Below are positions 53,281 to 61,839 of a stretch of 64,000 nt of DNA, piece after piece. This stretch comes from Ekhidna sp051379705 (lineage in GTDB: Bacteria; Bacteroidota; Bacteroidia; Cytophagales; Cyclobacteriaceae): positions 1,054,001-1,118,000 of the forward strand of contig NZ_CP179868.1 in NCBI RefSeq assembly GCF_051379705.1, in the 5' to 3' direction. The notes beneath the pieces are model-generated. The model made no database searches. It was not told where the DNA came from and was given only the letters and a program-made list of their open reading frames with translations. The translations under genes and the position numbers were made by a program. The first letter of the stretch is position 1; every line of letters begins with the position of its first letter.

Positions 53281-53323
53281 GCGCAAGTTTTCCGGCAAGG
53301 ATAAGTGATGGAGCGACTTGGGC
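53281..53323 (+). repeat. REP-like palindrome e (forward)
   Basis: Identical to palindrome a: GCGCAAGT (53281-53288) and ACTTGGGC (53316-53323). It is the right end of the duplicated cassette. Confidence 0.75.
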
Positions 53324-53347
53324 GTAAATAGAGTGAAGAATTAAAAA

Positions 53348-53383
53348 TGAGCAGTAAATACAAAATGAATAATCCAGAAGGAA
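53348..53383 (+). pseudogene. RAYT 5' remnant 1
   Basis: The 12 codons MSSKYKMNNPEG match the start of the RAYT gene at 51174 with few base changes (GAGCAG for GAGTAG) and then run into palindrome f. The rest of the gene is absent. Confidence 0.8.
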
Positions 53384-53393
53384 TCTTCTTATC

Positions 53394-53437
53394 GCGCAAG
53401 TCTTCCGGCGAAGGATGAGGGATGGCAGGACTTGGGC
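53394..53437 (+). repeat. REP-like palindrome f (forward)
   Basis: GCGCAAGT (53394-53401) and ACTTGGGC (53430-53437) enclose CTTCCGGCGAAGGATGAGGG. It interrupts the first RAYT remnant and precedes a second one. Confidence 0.75.
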
Positions 53438-53460
53438 GGAAATAGAATAAAGAATTAAAA

Positions 53461-53493
53461 ATGAGTAGTAAATACAAAATGAAAAATTCATAA
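53461..53493 (+). pseudogene. RAYT 5' remnant 2
   Basis: ATGAGTAGTAAATACAAAAT is identical to the RAYT start (MSSKYKM), but the frame closes after KNS with TAA 53491-53493. The preceding GGAAATAGAATAAAGAATTA also matches the region upstream of the intact RAYT gene. Confidence 0.75.
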
Positions 53494-53581
53494 AGATATC
53501 ACCACACTAACATAACGACCACCAATAACCATTCTCAGATTAAAGAGAGAGTAAAAAAGAATACGATTATAGATTTATAAA

Positions 53582-56500
53582 ATGAAAAAAATACTCACTA
53601 TACTACTAGCAGCTTTAGGCTTAGCTTCTCAAGCACAAGTAGCACCTTCACCAGATGCCATGGGTGTGGCAAATACCGGAAACGCCGAAGATCTCTATCG
53701 CGGCTATGTGACAGAAATGGTCCCTATCTACACGGTTGCCTCAGAGAACGGATATCAGGTACCTGTACAGCTGATCTACCAAACCCGCGGTATCAAAGTA
53801 AGTGATATAGCTTCCTCAGTCGGGCTTGGATGGAATCTATCAGCCGGAGGTGCCATCACTCGCGTAATGAGAGACCAGCCCGATGATCAGTCGACTTTTA
53901 CCGAAAACCTTACCTCTTCCATCGTTTCGGCAGACCAGGTATCAGGCACGAAAGGGTATGACTTTGAAAAAGATATTTTCTATATCAGCTTTCCAGGGGG
54001 TGGCGGCAAATTCATTTCTACTGCAAACAAGATGACTGGTACGTCCGCCAATCGGAATTCATTTCATGGCTTGCCATACAACGATCTGAAAATCTCCTTC
54101 TTCAAGACCAGTGATTTAAACTCAAGATTTGAGGTATTAGATACGCAGGGAATAAAATATGTATTTGGGAAAAATGATGCTGCCAGGGAAATAACTACCA
54201 GCCAGTCTTATGAACAAGGTCAGATACCTAAAGCAAACGAAGATTGGACATATATATCCACTTGGTTTCTTGAGGAAATAATTTTCCCTAATCTGCCTGA
54301 CACTGAAGAAAACAGAATCATATTTACTTATCAAAAGGACCAAAGTCTAACCAATTCAAATACCGTATCTTCTAAGTCATATGATTTAGTTGAAGATCAC
54401 CAGGTTTACCTTGCCTGGAGAACAGATTCAGGTAATACCATTACCTTTTATGATCCAGTGTCATTCGACAATCCAAACATTAATCCTAAACCAACGATCA
54501 CATTTGATTTTAGTGTAGATGCGCCTCAAAGCCTGCCGTTTAGTTCCCCATTTCCCAGGCCATTTAGCTTCACTAGCTATAATATATTTAACGATACAGG
54601 ATGTAAGGATATACCAAATTGTTCTGCAGCATATTCCGCTTTTATTAACTACCAACCATGGCTTGACTTTCCACTTTGGGTAGTGGGTTCAGGAGGGTAT
54701 GTTAAAGACATCAATTTGTTTGATCAAAACTCTGTGCAATATTATACAGCTCAGTCTGTGGGTGGTCAGAAGCATCAAATTTCTGAAGCTAACATTTCGG
54801 CCTCAAGACTCAAAAAAATTGAAAGTAAAAAGGCGACAGTTACCTTTAAGTGGGGCAACAGGTCAGACATAACTTCTTTGAAAAAAATAGATGAAATTTT
54901 AGTGAAAGATCATGCTGGAGTGCTTGTGCACGACATAGATCTTGGCTACAACTACTTTGACGCTGGTTGTTCTGACTCAGAGGATTGTAAGAGACTTAAA
55001 CTAACCTCAGTTTCACGTAATGGACAAAGTCTTGCCACTTTCACCTACATGGATGATGCTAGTCCTTCCGTAGACCTTCCTAAAAGATCGTCGGTTAAAA
55101 AAGATGTATTCGATTTTTTCAAAAACTCAGTTAGTGGAAAATTTGGATCAGTAGATTACAAAATAGTCCCTGAAAGGATTAACGATCCCGACCCTAAATT
55201 AAATAACGTGCCATTTTATGATTACAGCGCTAATACAATTTCACTTGGAAGTCAGAACAGGACCCCGAGCTCAGATGCGAAAGCAGCAAGTTTGTGGAAA
55301 GTTGACTACCCAGGAGGAGCCCAAAAAACTTTTTCCTACGATACGAAAAATTCAGGCGGCATTGTAATCACAAATATTTCGGTTGAGGATGGTAAAGGAA
55401 ACATTGCCGTAAATAAATCATATACCTATGATGTACCAATTGGAATGAAGTCCTCATTGCATACGCCTTTATCCGGTACAGTTACTCTATTTTCAGATTC
55501 TCCATATCTTGGATACGACCACCTTTCGATTGGTGGCTATAGAGACGTTACTGTGACTGACCAATTGACCAATATAGTATCAGAATACGAATTCTATACT
55601 AATCAAGAATCTGAGTCGAGTGTTAAATCTCATTGGTCAAGTAGCTGGACTAAAATAGGATCTTTGCCATCCAACGCAGGTCCTATGTTGCCACCATCAT
55701 TTAGCCCTTTCCCAGGTCTCCCAAAAAACATTACGATCAAGGATGCAAATGGTAATATTATCAAAAGTGAGTTTTTCAATTATTTGTATAGTCAATCAGC
55801 AACTTTTACTTTTACTGAACATGCGATTTCGCTAAGTGATAATGGAGAATATGCCTTGGCGGAAGTTGATCAGAAATGCAGAACTTTTCAATTAGACAAC
55901 CGCAAGATTTCAAATTACGAAGATGACGTATTGATTTCAGAAACAACGGTAAACTATTCATATCTATCCACTTACAAAACATTACCCAACATCGTTACAA
56001 CATATAGGAGCGATGATAATGGAGCAGAAGAATATAATTCGCAGGTTGAGACATATTATCCAATGAATGAATCCAATATAGATAAGGTTTATTCAGCAAG
56101 CGTTCTTGGAGAGATGGTTGAAAAACACATGATAGGTGTACCAATTCAGGTAAAATCTAGACTCAAAACACCAGATAATGGGGCTTATTTGGCCTCCGAC
56201 ATTAGAGTTACAACTTATCGAAAGCAACATGGACTAATTCAGCCATATGAAACCTATTATCAGCCCATTGAAACATTGGGTATATATAATACCAATGACC
56301 TTAAGTTAATTAAATCGCTTTCTTATAATGATGATGGATTATTAGCCAGTTCATCCACTGGAGATGGAATAGCCACACGATTCAGCTACGATTCACAAGG
56401 GTACATGGTTTCCAAAACCATTGACCCTGGACCATCCGCCATGGAACAAACTACAACATATACTTACAAGCCACTGGTTGGAGTTGAAACAGTTACAAAT

Positions 56501-57598
56501 CCACTCAACGAGACGATTACCTATGAATATGATGATAAAAATCGACTTAAACTCATCAGAGATAAGGATGATAATATCGTAGAACGCTACAGATATAACT
56601 TCGGCAATGAAAGCAATTTGATTGATGCTAGCATTACCCATTCCGGGCCGTACGTGAAAAATGAACCAGTAAGTTTTAATGCTTCTAATGTCCAAGTGTA
56701 TGGATCTAGAGAGTATAAATGGGATCTGAATGGAACAGAAAAAAGCGGCAAGAATGTTTCGAAATCTTTCGGCTCATCGGGCAACAAGACCATCAAGTTG
56801 AGCATCATAAGCCCTGAATACTCCGAACCATTCAATGATGAAATATCAATATACATTCATGACGATTTTTGGAGTGTTGATGCAATAACCGGAATAAACA
56901 ATGATATTATCTGTCAAGATGGGACACAGAATGGTGAGCCATGGTATATCGGTGGGCAATTCTTATACGCTGATTTAAACCAAGGTGGCCATGCTTGCGA
57001 AACTTCCGGCTCGTGGACCTACGATTGGGAATACAGCCTTAATCAATCCAGCTGGCTCAATTTACCAAACAACACGGAATCGTTTGTTGAATTTCCCCAG
57101 ACCTTGGGGAATATAGATGACATCATCTACATAAGGGTTCGGGTGAAAGATTGGTGCAACGATTGGAAAATAAGCCCTACACGAACAATCACTGTTACAG
57201 GGGCGTCATGTTCATCAGGTGGAGGAGATAACGGTGATGGAAATCCCCCTACCGGATGCACAACATCTATTTCCACTACTCCAAGCTCACATACTTTTGG
57301 AGAAAATGGAGGAACATTATCAAACGTTGGAGTAAACAATGTGGGATCGCTCTTTACGATATCAGAAAGTATGAGTTGGATTACAACTCAAAAAAATGGC
57401 ACTACTTTCAATATTACCTGCCAGAGTAACGGTGGTAATCCACGTAGTGGTGTAATTACGATTACCGCAGATGGATGTACGTATCAAATGTCAGTAAATC
57501 AGGATGCAAATGCCAATAATTCTTGCCCTACTGGATGTACATGGGATTTTACAGACGGAAGATGTGAGGATTCAAACGGATCACCTTGTGCCATGTAA
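53582..57598 (+). CDS. SpvB/RHS-related secreted protein with PKD and BACON domains
   Basis: A 1338-residue protein with signal peptide MKKILTILLAALGLASQAQ. The N-terminal part resembles SpvB/Tc-toxin-like proteins (VPVQLIYQTRGIKVSDIASS, VGLGWNLSAGGAITRVM). YD-repeat-like segments appear near 930-1000 (TRFSYDSQGYMVSKTIDPG, ITYEYDDKNRLKLIRDKDDN). A PKD-like domain lies near 1018-1085, and a BACON domain near 1225-1310 (TPSSHTFGENGGTLSNVGVN, SWITTQKNGTTFNITC). The end is cysteine-rich (CPTGCTWDFTDGRCEDSNGS). It is likely exported to the surface and works with the DUF6443 protein. The next gene overlaps by 11 bases. Confidence 0.85.
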   Translation: MKKILTILLAALGLASQAQVAPSPDAMGVANTGNAEDLYRGYVTEMVPIYTVASENGYQVPVQLIYQTRGIKVSDIASSVGLGWNLSAGGAITRVMRDQPDDQSTFTENLTSSIVSADQVSGTKGYDFEKDIFYISFPGGGGKFISTANKMTGTSANRNSFHGLPYNDLKISFFKTSDLNSRFEVLDTQGIKYVFGKNDAAREITTSQSYEQGQIPKANEDWTYISTWFLEEIIFPNLPDTEENRIIFTYQKDQSLTNSNTVSSKSYDLVEDHQVYLAWRTDSGNTITFYDPVSFDNPNINPKPTITFDFSVDAPQSLPFSSPFPRPFSFTSYNIFNDTGCKDIPNCSAAYSAFINYQPWLDFPLWVVGSGGYVKDINLFDQNSVQYYTAQSVGGQKHQISEANISASRLKKIESKKATVTFKWGNRSDITSLKKIDEILVKDHAGVLVHDIDLGYNYFDAGCSDSEDCKRLKLTSVSRNGQSLATFTYMDDASPSVDLPKRSSVKKDVFDFFKNSVSGKFGSVDYKIVPERINDPDPKLNNVPFYDYSANTISLGSQNRTPSSDAKAASLWKVDYPGGAQKTFSYDTKNSGGIVITNISVEDGKGNIAVNKSYTYDVPIGMKSSLHTPLSGTVTLFSDSPYLGYDHLSIGGYRDVTVTDQLTNIVSEYEFYTNQESESSVKSHWSSSWTKIGSLPSNAGPMLPPSFSPFPGLPKNITIKDANGNIIKSEFFNYLYSQSATFTFTEHAISLSDNGEYALAEVDQKCRTFQLDNRKISNYEDDVLISETTVNYSYLSTYKTLPNIVTTYRSDDNGAEEYNSQVETYYPMNESNIDKVYSASVLGEMVEKHMIGVPIQVKSRLKTPDNGAYLASDIRVTTYRKQHGLIQPYETYYQPIETLGIYNTNDLKLIKSLSYNDDGLLASSSTGDGIATRFSYDSQGYMVSKTIDPGPSAMEQTTTYTYKPLVGVETVTNPLNETITYEYDDKNRLKLIRDKDDNIVERYRYNFGNESNLIDASITHSGPYVKNEPVSFNASNVQVYGSREYKWDLNGTEKSGKNVSKSFGSSGNKTIKLSIISPEYSEPFNDEISIYIHDDFWSVDAITGINNDIICQDGTQNGEPWYIGGQFLYADLNQGGHACETSGSWTYDWEYSLNQSSWLNLPNNTESFVEFPQTLGNIDDIIYIRVRVKDWCNDWKISPTRTITVTGASCSSGGGDNGDGNPPTGCTTSISTTPSSHTFGENGGTLSNVGVNNVGSLFTISESMSWITTQKNGTTFNITCQSNGGNPRSGVITITADGCTYQMSVNQDANANNSCPTGCTWDFTDGRCEDSNGSPCAM

Positions 57599-58817
57599 GT
57601 TTTTAATATACTGTTTAGGGATACTAATATTTTCGAGCTGTTTTGCCCAAATAAAGTTTGATGCAAAAGTCTCTGACAAGCACCTGAATAAGGTAGAGAA
57701 ATCAAAGGATGCAAGAGCTAAGCTCAAAAGCTACAAGAAGTTCTACTCCAAAGACAGCATAAAAGCAGCCAGACAAGCCTGGAAAGACTATAGAAAGAAC
57801 AACAAAGACAGCTTGAAAGCCGAAGGCAAGTGGAAGGATATTAAGGCACATCGGCGAGAAGTCCTGTTGGGTAAATACAATCAAAACAGCGGCAGATACT
57901 TTGTAGATCCTGAACTATTTAGCCCCCCTCAAGATTCGATGGATTGGGCCATGCAGGAACTGGCAAAATCAGGAGATTTTCAGTCGATCCAAAAGGTCTA
58001 TGAAGCCTATGGTCAATATGACTCGGCCTACCTTGATCGGTTTAAACTTGATTCCATGCAGCTCGACAGTGGCATGCTAGCAGAACGTTTTGCAGTTAAG
58101 GAAAGACTTGAGTCCTACCTTCCTCCGGAGCTGGCACAATCATCCAATCAAAAAATCGAACAACAGATGATGCACGGCCAATTGGATCAATTTGGTCAAA
58201 TCCAACAAATAGATCGATCGGGAGTCAAAGATTTTTTTGAGAACATCAGTCCTGAAGAGTTTGCCAAATCACAAGTTTCCCTCAACGCCGCTAAAGAAAA
58301 ATACGCAAGCCTTGCCAATCTCAGCAATGAAGAAGAAGGTGTCAAGCGTAATTCACTTAAAGGCACCCCGCTAAAGAATCGTTTCTTTCTCAATGGCAAT
58401 ATTGCGATTCAATCAACCGATCCGGTGATCCTTGATTCAAATATTCAGTTGGGTTATCAATGGACCAAGAAGCTATCCACAGGCATCGGATTGATGATTC
58501 GCGAGCAAGTCAACAACCGCGATTCAACTTCAATCACCGGAGATGCGCATGGAATTAGCACCTTTGTTAATTATGATATTTTGAAAGGATTCTTCCTATA
58601 TGGTGAATACCAGCGTGTGAAGAATAAGTCACTGTTTTCAGAGTCTACACTTCCAAATAAGTGGGAAACTGCTATGTTGGTAGGCGCAGGACGTAAGTTT
58701 ACTATCGCCAAAAAAGTGAGCTTGAGCGTAATGCTACTTTTCGATCTGAACTATAAAAGCAATACACTGAACCGGCGCCCACTTGTGCCACGAATAGGAT
58801 ATATGGTGAACTTTTAA
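57588..58817 (+). CDS. Outer-membrane beta-barrel protein with charged N-terminal region
   Basis: I chose GTG 57588, overlapping the previous gene by 11 bases, because it starts a signal peptide (MPCKFLIYCLGILIFSSCFA). The 409-residue product has a long highly charged helical region (KVEKSKDARAKLKSYKKFYS, SIKAARQAWKDYRKNNKDSL) and a Gln-rich middle. From about 285 it has eight or so amphipathic strands ending in RIGYMVNF, typical of an outer-membrane barrel. Coupling to the SpvB-like gene suggests it helps place that protein at the surface. Confidence 0.78.
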   Translation: MPCKFLIYCLGILIFSSCFAQIKFDAKVSDKHLNKVEKSKDARAKLKSYKKFYSKDSIKAARQAWKDYRKNNKDSLKAEGKWKDIKAHRREVLLGKYNQNSGRYFVDPELFSPPQDSMDWAMQELAKSGDFQSIQKVYEAYGQYDSAYLDRFKLDSMQLDSGMLAERFAVKERLESYLPPELAQSSNQKIEQQMMHGQLDQFGQIQQIDRSGVKDFFENISPEEFAKSQVSLNAAKEKYASLANLSNEEEGVKRNSLKGTPLKNRFFLNGNIAIQSTDPVILDSNIQLGYQWTKKLSTGIGLMIREQVNNRDSTSITGDAHGISTFVNYDILKGFFLYGEYQRVKNKSLFSESTLPNKWETAMLVGAGRKFTIAKKVSLSVMLLFDLNYKSNTLNRRPLVPRIGYMVNF

Positions 58818-58836
58818 ATAGCCCTGACTAGGTTAT

Positions 58837-58866
58837 TTCCGAAATGTGTGATGGCGTGACTTGTGG
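58837..58866 (+). repeat. Degenerate right half of a REP-like palindrome
   Basis: TTCCGAAATGTGTGATGGCG followed by TGACTTGTGG resembles the inner and right part of palindromes a and e (TTCCGGC...GTGATGGAGCGACTTGGGC). The left arm is missing. It lies about 5.4 kb from the nearest intact REP. Confidence 0.4.
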
Positions 58867-58897
58867 TTGGTTTAGGTATTGTAAGAATACTGAAATT

Positions 58898-58928
58898 AAA
58901 TCCTTATCCGTTGTGGTCGGGATTTTTT
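58898..58928 (+). terminator. Possible terminator of the RHS-related operon
   Basis: AAATCC (58898-58903) pairs with GGATTT (58920-58925) around a 16-base loop, followed by TTT. The stem is short, so support is moderate. Confidence 0.45.
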
Positions 58929-58982
58929 GTTTGGCTTAAAATTGGAATGGCCTCAAGTTGCAAACTTGCAGCAGCAGTCTAA

Positions 58983-59269
58983 ACAGACATCCGTTTTCCT
59001 TCCTGCAGATTGCGGCGACCTAGACAGACATCTGTTTTCCTTCCTGCAGATTGCAGCGACCTAGACAGACATCTGTTTTCCTTCCTGCAGATTGCAGCGA
59101 CCTAAGCAGACATCTGTTTTCCTTCCTGCAGATTGCAGCGACCTAGACAGACATCTGTTTTCCTTCCTGCAGATTGCGGCAACCTAAACAGACATCTGTT
59201 TTCCTTCCTGCAGATTGCGGCGACCTAAACAGACATCTGTTTTCTTTCCCGCAGGTTGCAGCGACTGTT
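58983..59269. repeat. 41-bp tandem repeat array, seven units
   Basis: Units start at 58983, 59024, 59065, 59106, 59147, 59188 and 59229, exactly 41 bases apart. Each reads ACAGACATCTGTTTTCCTTC, then CTGCAGATTGC and a GCGACCTA-type end, with one to four changes per unit, mostly in the first and last. A partial unit precedes the first (58951-58982). Each unit holds the inverted pair AACAGA/TCTGTT and the palindrome CTGCAG. There are no unique spacers, so it is not CRISPR. It fills the 58818-59277 intergenic stretch between convergent genes; no gene was found there. Confidence 0.93.
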
Positions 59270-59277
59270 CATTGTAA

Positions 59278-61836
59278 TCACCCTTCCCTCCTCAACACCT
59301 CCATTGGCGACTGACGTACTACGCTACGACTGTTGAGTAGGCCAATCAAGACACTCATACCGGTGACAGCTACGAACACAATGCCGATCTGAACCGGATT
59401 TGGGACAAACGTAAATTCAAACAGAAACTGGCCAAGCAGCGTACAAAATAAGGCTGCCAGAAAAATGCCACTAATCGCGCCTAGACTCCCCAGAAAAAAG
59501 TATTCAGCAATCGTAATCGTCCAAAGTTGCTTTTTGGAAGCACCTAACGTGCGCAGAAGCACATTCTCTTGCACCCGCTGAAACTTGCTCAGGATGATTG
59601 AGCTGATCATCACTATGATGCCCGTGCCAATACTGAAGAACGCCATAAACTGAATCACAAAAGCTACTTTGCCCAGCACATCTTCCAGGGTCTTCAGGAT
59701 CAGCTCCAGGTCTATGATCGAGACATTGGGAAATTGCTTGACCACCGCTTGTTGATATTTTACTGACGTCATCATTTCATCGATGCGTGTAACCAGCACA
59801 TGAAACTGAGGTGCTCGCTCTAATGCTCCAGTGGGAAATAAAACCAGGAAGTTCGTTTGTACCCGGCGCCAATCGATTTCTCTAAAACTGCCCACGTATA
59901 CTTTCACCAACGCTCCCTGTACATTAAACAGCAACTCATCACCCAATTCAATATCCAGGTTGTCTTTGAAGCCTTCTGAGATACTGATATAGATACTATC
60001 GTTACGCACCTCTCCTATCCACTCACCTTCTACAATTTTCTCCGAATCAATCAGCGAATCGCGATAAGTCACGCGATACTCACGGCTATACGCCCAGTCC
60101 GAAATAGAAACCGTCGTATCATTGTATGCTTCATCCTTGGAAAAACCCTTCACTTCAAGCAAGCGCATGGTTACGACCGGTACGTCCTGAATCACAGGTA
60201 AATCATATTCTTTGGTAAGCGCCTTCACCTCATCATGCTGCTCATCCTGAATATCGAATAACACTGTGTTTGGCCGATCATTAGCAGCAGATAATGACAC
60301 CCGCTGCACCAACAAATCCTGCATGAAATAAAGTGTCGCCAGAAACGACGTTCCAAGTCCCAGCGCCATGATGAGTATCACGGTCTGATTATTTGGTCGA
60401 TACAAGTTGGAAAAACCTTGCCTCCAAACATAGCTTAGGTTCTTTGGCATTAGCTTCCTTGTTAGCCAGCTAATCCCTTTGCCAATCGCTCCAAGAAATA
60501 CGATGGCTCCAATCAGAATACCTGAAAAGGCCAGTGCCTCTCCTATGGATTGAATTTGCCAATACACCGATACAAAAATGAATAGTGCTATGCCTCCTAT
60601 AATCGGAATGAGTAGCTTATCAAACTTGAACTTATTATCTCCAAACCCGAGCCGAATGGCGGAAAGTGGACTGATTCTACGCAAGCCCACAAGCGACAAT
60701 AAACCGAACAAAAGTGAAATGATTATACCGATGAGAACACCTACAAACAATGCTGGCCAGTAAGGAACCGGATCCAGATCGATAGGTAGAAAATCTTGCA
60801 CCACTACTGGCAAATACATGTGAATCACCAATCCTAAAATGCTCCCGATAAGTGCTCCTATGAATCCAAACAAGGTGACCTGTATCAGGTAGACACTCAC
60901 GGCCTGTTTTGCTTTCATGCCCAAACATCTGAGAACAGCCACCGCCTGCACTTTACTTTTTGCGTACACATAAATGGAGCTTGCCACACCTAAACAACCT
61001 AAAAGCAACGCGGTAAAAGCTACCAGCTCAAGGAAGTTGGAAAGATTTTCAAAGTCCTCTCCCGTTTCCCGCTTTTCTTCCTCCACCGTTTCTACATCAT
61101 AACCTTTGCTTTCGGTAAGATTAGCAACCTTACGCCACTGCTTGGCCGTATCTTCCGGATTGTCTGAGAACATGAAGTAATGGATGTAATTAACACGGCT
61201 ACCATTCTGAACCAATCCGGTTGAATCCAGATACTGATAGGGTATGTATACCACTGGAGAAACAGAGGATGAAACATCGGTCTGACCTGGTATCTGGGTA
61301 ATTGCTCCAATGATCTCGAAAGTCAGTGCTCCTACACTTAAGCTATCGCCAACCTGTGCTCCATACTGGAGCATCATCTTTTCATCTACAAGCGCAAATC
61401 TATCCGACTGAAATTGCTTGGAAGCTTCCGCAGGCTTGGTAGCGATTTCACCATAATACGGATACTCACCTTCCAATGCACGCACTTGAACCAAACGGGT
61501 GCCGCTGGTTTTCGGAAACATCACCATTGAGGCGAAATAGTTTTCATGCGAATAACCCACGGTCATTGACTTGAATGACTGAAGCAAGGTATCTGGCAAC
61601 TCTCGGCGACCTTGGATACGGACATCTGACCCTACAAGTCCCTTCGCCTGATTGTCAATTTCAACCATCAAGTTCTCGCGAAAAGAAGTGATCCCAACCA
61701 TGGCTGCTATACCAAGCGAGATCGATGCGATGAAAAGTAAAAGCTTGCCTCGGCTTTTCCTGCTATCACGCCATGCCATTTTCCATGGCCATGACCGACT
61801 GTATTTTGATGGTTTGATCGTAATGCGTTTATCCAT
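59278..61836 (-). CDS. FtsX-type ABC transporter permease (YbbP-like)
   Basis: An 852-residue permease. It has an N-terminal membrane helix (about 30-48) and a large extracytoplasmic domain (about 50-260). A first FtsX block of three helices follows (about 270-385, with LLGCLGVASSIYVYAKSKVQ AVAVLRCLGMK in two parts), then two or more helices (about 410-465). A second large domain and a final FtsX block (LRTLGASKKQLWTITIAEYF) complete it. This doubled layout is that of YbbP/lipoprotein-exporter-like proteins. The ATPase gene ends 3 bases upstream of this start, and a tesA-like gene is divergent, as in E. coli tesA-ybbA-ybbP. Confidence 0.93.
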   Translation of the reverse strand: MDKRITIKPSKYSRSWPWKMAWRDSRKSRGKLLLFIASISLGIAAMVGITSFRENLMVEIDNQAKGLVGSDVRIQGRRELPDTLLQSFKSMTVGYSHENYFASMVMFPKTSGTRLVQVRALEGEYPYYGEIATKPAEASKQFQSDRFALVDEKMMLQYGAQVGDSLSVGALTFEIIGAITQIPGQTDVSSSVSPVVYIPYQYLDSTGLVQNGSRVNYIHYFMFSDNPEDTAKQWRKVANLTESKGYDVETVEEEKRETGEDFENLSNFLELVAFTALLLGCLGVASSIYVYAKSKVQAVAVLRCLGMKAKQAVSVYLIQVTLFGFIGALIGSILGLVIHMYLPVVVQDFLPIDLDPVPYWPALFVGVLIGIIISLLFGLLSLVGLRRISPLSAIRLGFGDNKFKFDKLLIPIIGGIALFIFVSVYWQIQSIGEALAFSGILIGAIVFLGAIGKGISWLTRKLMPKNLSYVWRQGFSNLYRPNNQTVILIMALGLGTSFLATLYFMQDLLVQRVSLSAANDRPNTVLFDIQDEQHDEVKALTKEYDLPVIQDVPVVTMRLLEVKGFSKDEAYNDTTVSISDWAYSREYRVTYRDSLIDSEKIVEGEWIGEVRNDSIYISISEGFKDNLDIELGDELLFNVQGALVKVYVGSFREIDWRRVQTNFLVLFPTGALERAPQFHVLVTRIDEMMTSVKYQQAVVKQFPNVSIIDLELILKTLEDVLGKVAFVIQFMAFFSIGTGIIVMISSIILSKFQRVQENVLLRTLGASKKQLWTITIAEYFFLGSLGAISGIFLAALFCTLLGQFLFEFTFVPNPVQIGIVFVAVTGMSVLIGLLNSRSVVRQSPMEVLRREG

Positions 61837-61839
61837 AGA

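Larger units (their letters stand above)
52780..53324 (+). repeat. 545-bp direct repeat, copy 2
   Basis: Same sequence as 50607-51151. The left edge is next to palindrome d, and the right edge is just past palindrome e. Similarity beyond 53324 continues weakly into a RAYT 5' remnant. Confidence 0.93.

Noticed and set aside
57504..57587. ATG start for the barrel gene at 57504
   Set aside because: It would overlap the SpvB-like gene by 95 bases with an implausible N-terminus; GTG 57588 gives a proper signal peptide.
58983..59269. Possible CRISPR array
   Set aside because: The 41-bp units are head-to-tail with no unique spacers between them and no cas genes nearby.
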